Source of the DNA: Phycomyces nitens | Lineage: Eukaryota > Mucoromycota > Mucoromycetes > Mucorales > Phycomycetaceae | Direction: 5' to 3' | Assembly (NCBI GenBank): GCA_022702545.1 | Contig: JAHRBC010000004.1 | Span: 4,122,001-4,186,000 of the forward strand | Length of the DNA: 64,000 bases | Part shown: in pieces, positions 46,897 to 57,434 of the stretch | How positions within the stretch are numbered: the stretch's first letter is position 1 | Layout of the letters: each line of letters opens with the position of its first letter | Translations under genes and position numbers: made by a program | The notes under the pieces: model-generated | Databases searched by the model: none | What the model saw: only the letters and a program-made list of their open reading frames with translations | What the model was told of the DNA's origin: nothing

Positions 46897-47218
46897 CTTA
46901 ATAGGATATACAATCTTTAGATATCATGGTGTTTGGATATTCTCAAAAGTTTTTTACCACAATATACACTCAATGGCACAAATATACATTGAGAATACAA
47001 ACTAAAGTTAATATTGCACCTCCATTATGAATTAGAATCTTTTTTAACGCATGTCATTTATAGAAGAAATATTGCAGTGTTAGGGACCAGATATATTTGT
47101 TAGACACCGGACAGCAAGTCACAATTAAAATGTCTGGTAAAATCAAAATGTCGTGCCCGCTCAAAAACGTCGTGCCCCATCTGAAAATGTCGTGCCCCTA
47201 AGTTTAGTGTATTTAAAT

Positions 47219-48489
47219 AGTAATGTTATACACGGCATAATAATAGTATAAATGAAGTTCTGTTTAGTTATTACCTGTGGCATACTGATTTGAATGCTAT
47301 GGAGGTTGATGTTTCTACTGTCATTGTTAATGTCCATCATTGGACGGATTCAACTTTGCATTCTTCATTTATATACCCAAATGGCAATATTAGCACCAAC
47401 AATAACCACCCAACACCCCCTTGTCCTTATAGAAAATAAATATAGTATTAGTAAAAACACAAAATAAGAATCACTTGCTATTTGTACATGCTTACCTAGC
47501 AATCACAATATAACTAATGAAAACCAGCTCATTAGTATTGTTCATCTCTACTTTTAGTATAGAGATTAAGACTTTAGTCAATATTTTGTTACTTTAGAAA
47601 AAACTCATGAAGGAGCTTGACATTACAAACGATGACTTGTATGTAGCAGAAATAAAGTAGCAGCCCGCACTTTGTACAATGGGCTATATACTACAACCGA
47701 CATTTGCAGTTGTTAATGTAGATGACGTCCAACATCAACGACTCAATCAATACCTACCAGATAGAAATAATTCTATTTTATTGCACTGTACTACATATTC
47801 AAGAATAATTGACGCGTCACCATGAGTAGCCTCTTTATTTTATAATTCTTTCTTTATAATGCTCTCTCTATACTTCTTTATATTATTATACGGACACCAA
47901 ATAAAATAAAATGGCTAATAATGTCAAAAACAAAAAATTGGTTTCAAAAAAACAGTAGTTATGCTACCGTTTTGTTCACACAGCCAAAAAATTATTTTTC
48001 TCAAGAATGCGCAACATCTTTAACACCAAATAAAATGCTCATTTCAATAAACAAGGTTGCCTAAAAATTTACGGGCCCTTTCTATGATACTACAACTACC
48101 TCATTATCAGATGAAAAGAGATTCCGTGCGACTTTTATGAATCAGCATCGATGACATTACCTTTCAACCACAATCTGCAGAGAAAAAGCACTCTAAAATC
48201 ATAAAAAATGGCAGTTATGTTACCGTTTTGGTAGCTGTTCCCACTCCTTTTGCCGTAGTGTATAATCGGCAAAAGGATCGGCTTCCAAAAAACAGCGAGT
48301 TCTCCTGATCACCAAGTACATCTGAGGACCCGACTTTATGGAACAAGGTAGCCAAATATAGAATATAGTAGTTATTTAGTTTCTGTTGCTATGCCAATAA
48401 ATAATCCTTACGTTCAAAATCAACATCTATCATATTGCATTGGGAGGAGATTTCTAGTAAAATATATTATGATACAATTCATAGAGTGT
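47219..48489. other. spacer containing Plavaka-like terminal sequence
   Basis: No complete gene. At 47950-47975 and 48208-48240 the motifs CAGTTATG.TACCGTTTTG and its variants recall the tandem array at 31931-32300. At 48246-48276 a perfect 10-bp inverted repeat, CCTTTTGCCG and CGGCAAAAGG, surrounds TAGTGTATAAT. Read on the minus strand from 48260 it begins CACTACGGCAAAAGG, like a CACTA-type end. Confidence 0.5.
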
Positions 48490-48681
48490 TTACAAAAGTA
48501 ACTTGCCCCTTTCACAATCTTCAAGACGCTCTAATCTTGCTCTCTTTGCATAACGTTGAGCAGTCAGTTTCTGGACAAGACTGTAACCATTCTTGCTTGT
48601 ACTGCATCTAGGGCAAAAGCACTTCTCATTGTAGACATCGGAAGTAGAAGACGTGGTATTTGTGTATTGAAGTTTAAACAA
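48490..48681 (-). pseudogene. Plavaka/CACTA-type transposase remnant, first exon only
   Basis: The minus-strand frame holds the N-terminal zinc-finger-like block CFCPRCSTSKNGYSLVQKLTAQRYAKRARLERLEDC. It is shared with the remnant at 31685 and, more distantly, with the gene at 49468. The rest of the transposase is gone, and the sequence on its low side changes within 200 bases to terminal-type repeats, suggesting an internal deletion derivative. Confidence 0.65.
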
Positions 48682-48856
48682 AAAGGAAACAAGTATTACA
48701 TATGCTTTATTTGCTATGGTTTTATAAGAGTGTAAAAATATTATCTCCTGTTCTTTATATTCGAGCCAATTAAATACAAGAAAATAATATTTTCAAGGTG
48801 ATCACAAAAAAACATGTTGAGTTGCAAAATTGCTTCAGCTTTCTCCACGTTCTCAG

Positions 48857-49120
48857 TTAACTGTGCACAGTAGAACAGCCCACCGTTTTCCCAGTATCAA
48901 CCTTCTTGGCAAGATCAGCAAGGTATGCCATGAGATCACTTGGCATTCCCTGCATGAGAGATGGGGGCAATGATGTTGACATTGGTAATCTCAATGGAAA
49001 AAAGTTGTTTGATCGTTCTGAAACTTGGTCAGTGGGTGCTATGACAGGTAAGCGTGTTGAGGATGGTGTTATGGCTGTTGGATGCGACGTCTTGGACAAT
49101 GGATGCTTGGGGATGTTCAA
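48857..49120 (-). CDS. hypothetical 87-codon frame, Pro/Ser/Thr-rich
   Basis: I do not recognise this protein. The frame contains LPPSLMQGMPSDLMAYLADLAKKVDTGK, a short helical end after a Pro/Ser-rich start. It lies between two Plavaka-type transposase starts of opposite orientation and may be a transposon accessory remnant or chance. Confidence 0.25.
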   Translation of the reverse strand: MNIPKHPLSKTSHPTAITPSSTRLPVIAPTDQVSERSNNFFPLRLPMSTSLPPSLMQGMPSDLMAYLADLAKKVDTGKTVGCSTVHS

Positions 49121-49467
49121 TGTTGCTATGGGTAGATAGATATCGGCAAAAAATTACTAAAAAAAGGAAATTTTTTAAAAAAAATATCCTATAAGCGAAA
49201 TGACACGTGATGTGTGTATACGGTTGTGTATAGTGACCACTGCAAAAATTGGTCAGTTTCACATATCTCAAAGAATATTAATTATACATGAAAGAAAAGG
49301 TAAAATTAAAGATCAGATGTTTTTTGGTAGTTTAGACATATAGCGAAACGTTTTGTCAATGTAATTGGCTATAAAACATGTGTAGCATAAGAAATGAATA
49401 ACAAATCCAAATATATAAAATAAACTTTGCCTTGTATTCCTCTTCTTTACTGTAAAATCTTTTAATT

Positions 49468-52400
49468 ATGGCTCCTAACCGAAGTTCAAGAAATACAGTC
49501 GAGTGCAGATGTTCTGTTTGCAAGAACAAACTGGGAGGCTTTAATATTATATCCTCTCAAACATTCAAACGACATATGAGAATAGAAGAAACAAAGAAAA
49601 ACCTTCTCAGTCATAGGAGTAAGAAAGCTAATATAATTTTATTTTCCCAGTAAAATGACAAGTATAATATAGTATTTAATGAAGACAGAATCGAAATGAT
49701 TCATGAAACATCTGAGGCCGTTGATAAACATGAACAGTTTTTTGATGCTGAAGAATATGAAATTGAAAATGAAGGTGAATTTGGTAATAGAAATAAATTT
49801 ATTTTTTATTTTTCTTTACTAATTTTTATTTTAATATTTGGATAAAGATGAGGCAGCACCAGCACAGACAAGGAACCTACCTTTTTCCGAAGCTGACACC
49901 ATGTTTGGTGTTGATGGAGATGACTGTGTTCATGAGAGCATCTCTGAGAATGAAGAAGACAAGGAAGAAAGTGAAGATAGTGATGATGAGGCGGCAATTT
50001 TTGGTGAAGGTATGGATATCGTGAATTAATATTGACCCCTGATAAATAGAATTATATGAGCTAATTTTCATTTTTTACACAAAAGATTTTTCTTTGGACC
50101 CACAACCAAAGTTGAATTTCATCCACTGTTTTATTGTCACCACCATTGCCCTATTTGTATCCTTGTACGTCGTTGATGAAGGAGCAGTTATCTTGATTGC
50201 CATTATCAACAAGATTCTTGAAATATTCCAGGATCCATTTCGTCTTCCTTTGAGTGTTCCTGGTCTCAAGCAATTGGCAGGTTATGGCAATTTGACAAGT
50301 GGGATAAAAAAGTATGTTGCATGCAGTGAATGCCATACAATCTATGATATTGGTGTATCTGTTCCTTTGTCTTGTACATCAATCAAGTTTGGCGGCAGCT
50401 CTTTGTGTTCCAATCCGTTGTTCAAGTCTGGATCTGAGTCACGAATCCCAAAGAGAACATACGTATACCACTCTGTCATAGACTCATTGAAAAAGTTTTT
50501 TCGTCGCCCAGGATTTGAAGATGCAATCAATTCATGGAATCGTGGGCCAAAAGTAGATGGAGTATTGTTTGACATTTATGATGGTATCATGTGGAATGAA
50601 TTCCAGGACATTGATGGCTTCCCATTTGTTGACACTGACCGATCTCTCATGTTGACCTTGAATATCGACTGGTTCCAGCCATTTGATGGTGTTACCTACT
50701 CTTGTGGAGCAATTTATCTTGCCATCAACAACCTTTCTCAGGAGATTAGGTTCAAAAAGGAGAATACAATTCTTGTTGGATTAATGCCAGGGCCAAAGGA
50801 AGCAAAGACATCAGAGATAAACAGCTATCTCCAACCTCTTGTTGATGAGTTGCAAAGTCTTTACAAGGGTGTCAAAATCCAAACCCACCAATGTCCAAAT
50901 GGTACAACAATCCGCACTGCTCTCTTTATGGTTGCCTGTGATATCCCTGCCGCAAGGAAAGTATGTGGATTTACATCCCATACGAGTACAAATGCATGCC
51001 ATAAGTGCAAACGCCAATTCTCCCGGTTAGCTGGAACGAGTTCTGTCAATTATTCTGGATTTGACTTCTCAAAGTGGCTCCTTCACACTAAGAATGATAA
51101 TTGTAAGGATGCTGAGGTCTGGAGAAATGCAACCACTAAGACTGAGAGACATCGTCTTGAAGTTGAAAATGGTGTTCGCTGGTCCGAACTGCATTGTCTT
51201 GAGTACTTTGATGCTGTCCGCTGCACCATTATAGATCCAATGCACAACCTTTTCTTGGGAACTGCTAAGCGAATGATAGAAAAATGGGTTGCAGATGGAA
51301 TAATTGACTCCAAAAAACTCGTCTCTATGCAAAACATGGTTAAAAATATGGTACTGCCACCTGATTACACACCACTAAAGACAAAGATTGCAAAAGGATT
51401 TCCTTTCATGAAGGCTGATGAGTGGAAGTCGTGGTGCCTTGTATATTCTCCTGTTGTCCTGAAAGATCTACTCCCGCCAAAAATTTTTGAAAATTGGATA
51501 TTCTTTGTCAATGCATGCCGTTTACTCATCAAGCCCAACATCACTGAAGACGAAATCGACAATGCTCATGAATATCTACAAAAATTTTGCCAAGGCTGTG
51601 AGAATCTTTATGATCTTGATCTTCTTTCACCGAATATGCACCTTCATCTTCATTTACATCAGACAGTTCAAGACTTTGGCCCTGTTTATGGTTACTGGCT
51701 TTTTGGCTTTGAGAGATACAATGGTATCCTCAAAAACATCCAGACAAACAGGAAAACCGGATTTGAATGGACATACATGAAGAGATTTGTTGAAGAAGTT
51801 CACAAAGAAGATTTTGCGTGGAATATACTTGAGTCTGCCAATGCACATGGTTATCTGGATATTTTCAAGAAATTGTTAAAAACTGAGACTCGTTCAGTAA
51901 TCCCGCCCAGTCAACCTCATGCATTCTCCCTGTCTGATTTCATAAATGCCGCATACAACACAATATCTTCTATCAAAGGCAATGAATCTCTTCCACCATC
52001 TGCATTTCCTCTTAGAACAAAGCCTTTGTCACCAATGCCAAGTCCTGATTATGATTGTCTTGTTGAACATTACCAAGTGGTCTATAATGACAGGTCAATC
52101 TCAAGTTGCAAAACCAACATGGACAGTTCTGCTTTTGTCAACGATTGGATTGTCATGCTGAAGTCTATCAACATTCTTGGCCAAGTATTCAAAGGCAATC
52201 ATGGTAACAAACATGGATCATACATTCAGGCATTGTTTGTGGAGGACAAAACAAATGTAATCTATGGATATATTGGAGAAATCCAATATATTTTTATGCA
52301 CACATTTAGTTCAGCATCCTTATCAACTGAATACCACAACCCCCAGCATACCTTTGCCTTTGTTAAATGGTATAAAACAACATCTGATAGGACTAGAGAA

Positions 52401-52565
52401 ATGGAAGGCATTGAGATCCACAAAAGCGAGTTTTCAAGAGTTGATTTTCAAAGTATCCTACCTATGCACCGAATTCTCATGCCAGTTGCAATTGTTGATT
52501 ACCAGCCATTAAGCAAGATTAGCAAAAAACTTGTAGTTCCATTGCCATGCAAAATTTATACTTAG
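49468..52565 (+). CDS. Plavaka/CACTA-type transposase, apparently intact
   Basis: Four exons, 49468-49618, 49673-49783, 49848-50009 and 50086-52565, join in phase to 967 residues without internal stop. The N-terminal block CRCSVC..GGFNIIS..TFKRHM looks like a zinc finger. An acidic linker (EENEEDKEESEDSDDE type) follows. The large exon has hallmarks of the Tnp2/Transposase_21-like enzymes of EnSpm (CACTA) and fungal Plavaka elements: DGIMWNEF, LMLTLNIDWFQPF, CDIPAARKVCGF..H.S..ACHKC, IDPMHNLFLGTAKRM and GPVYGYWLFGFERYNGIL. Terminal repeats could not be fixed. A 350-residue partner gene lies convergent to it with only 92 bases between the stop codons. Confidence 0.85.
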
Positions 52566-52657
52566 CTTTTAATATATTTATCTATTGGTCAAAACTCTTC
52601 AGCTATATTTACAATTTGCAGTTGATATAAAATATAGAGAGAAAAAGAAAAATATAT

Positions 52658-53881
52658 TTATTCATCTCTAATTGACCAGGGAGGCAAGATGGTGGACAGA
52701 GAAGTGGGGACAGGGACAACTTTAACTCCTCTTTGGATTCTAGGGGTCTTTGGTTTTGACTTTGACTGCCCCTTTCTCAAGTCACGGTCTTTAGAAATGC
52801 GATCAATTATTGCCAAGAGTCTGTTTAACTGTTTTTGTCATTAGTTTTAACTTGTGCTGCAACAAATACAAATTGAAAATAATTACCTCATCACTTCTCC
52901 AACTGGGGCAAGCAATCTTTACAACCTTCAGGCTGACACCTTCACCAAAATCCTCAACACCTGATTCACCATCTGACATGACCTCTTTTCGAAGAACATT
53001 GAGATATGCCATCTCATGAGCATTTCCTTCTTTTGGACCCATCTCAGCATCTATGATCTCCCAGTTGGTCTCATAGGTAATAATGCGGCGATTAAGAATC
53101 TGTTAATATTTTTAGAATATAAGATAACCATGTACATTAATATTTTTCTTATAATTACCTCTCTCATTCGGCTATTGATGCGTGCATTATGCTTCTTGAT
53201 AATGCCTGCCTCCTCTGACATGTTAACACTTTGGTAGAAGGTCTTGTAGCTGTTTTTGATTTTAGCAACTACCATACTTGGCCAAAATCCAGCAGCACGA
53301 GGCTGTGAGAGTATATACTCTCTCAAATATTTGACAATCTTGACATTGTCCTGATGATCAATCCATTGATCAGTATTCCATTTTCTCCTGGCTTCATTCT
53401 CAGCAATCTCAATGGGATCATTGGACTTTAAGTCCCTTATCCACATTTTCTCATGGATCAAGTCCTGTATATTTTTATTAGATTATATATTATTATACTC
53501 TGTCAAGATTATCTATACCAAAATTATTGCACTCATCTGACTCTCACTGAGAGAAGGCTGAGCAGGAACAGAAGGAGAGATAGTTGCTGGCAAAACTGGG
53601 CCAGCAGGTGCTCCATTAAAAACATCATTGGCATGAGCATTCATAAACATGCTCACTGCGTTTGCTGAGCTAGCCTGCATATCATACATCTTTCTAAGCT
53701 GGCGACTCATCGATGCCATCTGTCCAGAGAGTTCTTTATATCCCTCATCATCATTTCTGACTGTCTCAGATCTTGGGGCAAGTCTGCGGCGTTTTGGCTG
53801 ATTACCTGCCCCCTGGGAAGAACTGCCAGGCTGTTCATTAGCATTTGATCTGCGATTAGAGTTTCTTGAGCTAGAAGACAT
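52658..53881 (-). CDS. unknown partner protein, convergent with the Plavaka-type transposase
   Basis: Four exons on the minus strand, 53881-53519, 53464-53159, 53099-52887 and 52828-52658, join in phase with good splice sites and give 350 residues. The first exon is Ser/Asn/Arg-rich with a nuclear-signal-like QPKRRRLAPR. The second has a compact Trp-rich domain (NEARRKWNTDQWIDHQDN, SQPRAAGFWPSMVVAKIKN) that could bind DNA. The end is basic (KGQSKSKPKTPRIQRG). I do not recognise the family. Its position suggests the second gene of the transposon, like the TnpA-type partner of CACTA elements, but that is inference. Confidence 0.65.
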
Positions 53882-55440
53882 TTTCTATATGTATTTTATA
53901 AATATAACAATATATGAATATATTAAAATATTATATTTTGCCTATTCAGCATATAAATACATATGAAGCAAAATACAGTTATTGGTAAAGATATTTAGAA
54001 AATAAAAAGGGGACAGACTACAATATGCTTATTGAAAATATTTTTATTATAATTCACATTTTTAATCAGTGCTGTAAGATCATCTGTATTAATCTATTTT
54101 GGTCTGTAAAACTGGGTCCCAGTATGTACGACTCATGGTAACCTCAAATAAATTTCAAATAATATATTCTCCTTTTCCTTTTCTTTCCTATTTATTTTAT
54201 TTTTCAATACCCTGGTAAGTTATTATTTTTTAAACATGTTGTTTATATCGTCAAGTATACTATATTAACTACTGATATATTATTAATATAGTATAATATG
54301 CTCTTCTTTTATGACAAAGGTAAATATAATATCATGATAAACTATATGTTTACTAATTATTCATTTAAAAGATTCACGGCTTTCTGATATTTCAAAATGA
54401 TATTGATGATAATATACATGGTAAATATAAAAAGATCATTATATTTTCTCTTATTAATTTATTATTTTTTAGTTGAACATATTGCAATCCATGTTCTGTA
54501 TTTTGTTTTTATCTCGCAACTCTCAATATGTAAGCAAACATCTTGTATAAGCTCTTACTATTTGCCAAATACTACTTTAGTTATCACATTTTATATCTGC
54601 AATCTGGAATAAATATTTTTCTATGATTGCATATAGCTTTATGGGTAAATACAAAATGAAAAATATGGATTATTTTAAAAATTAATATCTGTTACTTCTT
54701 TTATCACAAATATATAAATATCTATTCACAAGAAACTCTCCTGCTTTATTTGTCTTTTACAAGGAGTACCTACCCATACTGTGTCTATATATCAAAAGGT
54801 ATACTATATAGATGAGTAATATTTTTGAAATCTAGGTCTAGAACAAAATTCTAAATAATATTCTCCTAAAAATAAAAATAATAAAATAAACTATTCATAA
54901 ATGATTTTCCATAAAAATATTTATAAAAAGTGTGAGAACTATGTAGCTGTTCAATAAGAAGCTGTTATTATAGTGACAGTTAAAATATAGTCCAATAAAA
55001 TGTCACCATTGATACGTGAAATAAAACATTTGCGCGTTTCTATAATCTTTAAACCATTGTTTTCTTGATTCTTAAAAGAAAACAAAAATGCAACATTATA
55101 CAAGAACATCTGTTTTTTTTTAAAAAAAAAAGTAATTTATAGTCAGTTTGTGTATGGTAATACTATAGTTCTTTATGAGAGTGTTTCCATCCTTAGGATA
55201 AATAAAAGAATTATAGGTAGAAATAATATCTGTCTTAATAGTAAAATATTACTCAAAGTCTAGGTAAAATCTTTTATTTCACTCAGAATTTCATATTATT
55301 TTACATATGTAAAAGGAACATATTTTTGCAGTGGACGAACGACGGCAAATAATAAAACGATAATAAAGATAAAGAAAATGACTAACGAAACTCAACAGTA
55401 TATTCCCAAAATGTAACCGGGCAAAATATCACTGCTCTTC
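53882..55440. other. AT-rich region right of the Plavaka gene pair
   Basis: No recognisable gene or element end was found. Homopolymer A/T runs are frequent (for example near 55110). If the transposon has a right terminus it should be here, but I could not pair it with a left one. Confidence 0.45.
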
Positions 55441-56100
55441 AGAGATCGAAAAGTACAAATAAAATAAAATAGAACCGGTATTAAACCCAACAAAAGATAT
55501 GTTTTATTGATTGAAAACTGAATTTCTTTTATAGACATTCAGAATCGAAAAAGAATAACCAAAAATAATAAAATAACTGGATGGAATTGTGCCATCGCAG
55601 TCAATGTAAAACAAAGAATAAAGAAATAAGTGAATAAAATGATGCAATTCTAGACAAGTGTGATAAAGTATAGTATAAAAATATTGTAAAAATAATAAAG
55701 GTAAAAATGGAAGAAGTACATTGTACAAAGACAATTGTTTAAAGAGGTGTTAAATGGTGCAATCCTGCAAGAAGGTGTCAAGGATTCACAAAAGAAATAG
55801 AAAAGAAAATAATATAAAAAAGGAAATAAATAAATGTGATAAAATAAAAACGGGAAAAGACTAGGAAGAAAGAAAAATATAGAAATTCGGGGATCACCCT
55901 GCCAACGTCACCTCACTGGAAACCCGCCCAACTCACTCGGCTCGGACTTCTTACTCGGGCTAGCCCGGCCTCCGACACCTCCTACGTCTATGTCTGGGCC
56001 CTTGGTCCGGCTTCATGGTCGAAACAGAACCTGCCCACAACACATGTGTCAGAAAAAGTGACGTGTGTGTGTTTTGGTTGTGTGTGTATGAATAACCAAA
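55441..56100 (-). repeat. diverged LTR-like repeat, copy 1
   Basis: Shares with copies 2 and 3 the block TTTATTGATTGAAAA followed by TTATAGAC near its low end. On the minus strand this is CTATAA followed by AATCAATAAA, a promoter and poly(A) arrangement. It also has a block with ACAACAC.TGTGTCA and GACG.GTGTTG-like sequence at its high end (about 56036-56070). A GC-rich patch lies at 55890-56030. Confidence 0.5.
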
Positions 56101-56164
56101 GGTCAAAGAAAATAGAAATATTCGAAACAAAAACTAACAGTTCAACTTAGCCCCAAAATACTGG

Positions 56165-56960
56165 CAATTATTGAATGTTCAGATAAATGAAACAAAGATT
56201 TCTTTTAAGACAGAAAATTGATCACAGAATAGATGTTGTTTATTGATTAAAAATAAGGTGTCTTTTATAGACAATCCTTTTGAATAAAAATATGAGAAAA
56301 TAAAATAAGAAAAAAACCACAACATAATGAATGAGTCATTTGTTGGGAAAAACGAGAGGATAGTAAAATAATAATAAGAGATTTGGATAAGAAGAAATAA
56401 GAAGAAAGGAAAATAGTAAAACTAGATGTGAATAGTACGGATCCGCGAATCAGAGAAGGAGAAAAGAGAAATAAAAGAGACAAGATGTTGGTTGGCGATT
56501 TCCAACGAATGACAAAAGAGGAAATGTAAAGAAGTGGTTGTTTAAATGTGATAGATGTTGACAGAAGGTTGAGGTGAGAAGGGTAAACACAAGTTTGTAC
56601 AAAGAACGAGGTAAAAACATCACTTGCGATTTTTCGTGTACATGCGTACACGAATAAGGTTTGGCGGGAAAATGCGACAGGCTTACCGACCCTCTCAACT
56701 ACCCAAGGCACCAATTTCCAATGTCACGTACTCCGTGACTTAGGCCAGGCTTTCCATGCCGGCCTTCCACCTTCCGACCACGTGGACCGGACCAAGCTCC
56801 TGGGCCCTTCGGTCGGACTGGCCGGACTGGTCGGACCAAGGCGAGATTTGGGGTTTTGGCAATTACCCCACCACAACCGTGTCAATGACGCGTGTTGAGT
56901 TTGTTGTGAGTGAAAACGAGTCAGAAAAATATAGTAAATTGAATACCTCACGTTGACAAT
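56165..56960 (-). repeat. diverged LTR-like repeat, copy 2
   Basis: Begins with TTGTTTATTGATTAAAA and TCTTTTATAGAC (about 56233-56270) and ends with CCGTGTCAATGACGCGTGTTGAG (split here as CCGTGTCA and ATGACGCGTGTTGAG, 56876-56899), like copy 3. A GC-rich patch with repeated GGACCGGACC-like and GGTCGGACTGG motifs lies at 56755-56845. The young gypsy element is inserted about 110 bases to its right. Confidence 0.55.
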
Positions 56961-57076
56961 AACGAGGGTGCAATAAAGAATGAATATAACGGGGGTAGAA
57001 CCGCAATTCAAAGACAGCAAGAGGACAAAAGAAGAGAAAATGAAGAAATAGACAGAGATATATGAACTTCGCTCGG

Positions 57077-57417
57077 TGTGATATTTGTAGTAGAAATTGG
57101 GACGGTGGATACTTTGAGACTCTTTATTGTGGTTTAGAAAAAGTTAAAGTATATCCAGTTATTGATTTAAGAAGTATGTTAACTTAGTATTTATAATTAT
57201 TCTTATAATTCTTATCAGCTTGGATATTCATTATCATAATAGCTGTGTTATCAGTTAATAGGTATTTTGGGACTTTGTCCCACAATAGATTGGGTATGGT
57301 ATTTTCATATTTGGATAAGGATTTCTGGATGGTATAGTTTGTCTTGATTTTAGATAATCCAGCTATCTGGGTTTATATATCACTTTTCTCTGATATACCA
57401 TTATGCCAAATACAACA
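57077..57417 (-). repeat. 3' LTR of the complete gypsy element
   Basis: 341 bases, TGTTGTATTTGG to AATATCACA on the minus strand. It differs from the 5' LTR at a single position (in GGTATGGTATT versus GGTATGGCATT on the plus strand), which points to a young insertion. It is preceded on the minus strand by the polypurine tract. Confidence 0.95.
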
Positions 57418-57434
57418 TTACCCCCCTCCAGACT
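57418..57434 (-). promoter_or_regulatory. 3' polypurine tract
   Basis: AGTCTGGAGGGGGGTAA on the minus strand ends exactly at the LTR start. It also encodes the last residues and stop codon of Pol (SGGG then TAA). It is the expected plus-strand primer site. Confidence 0.85.

Larger units (their letters stand above)
42025..47209 (+). mobile_element. MULE1: large Mutator-like element carrying a transposase-OTU gene
   Basis: This 5185-bp element is bounded by 45-bp inverted repeats (42025-42069 and 47165-47209, 39 matching positions) that each contain GGGCACGACGTTT-type motifs. A perfect 9-bp duplication TATTTAAAT flanks it. The gene occupies 42279-45361. The right 1.8 kb is AT-rich and non-coding but holds more copies of the terminal motif at 46750-46896. 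Two premature stops in the gene suggest the copy is no longer autonomous. Confidence 0.92.
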
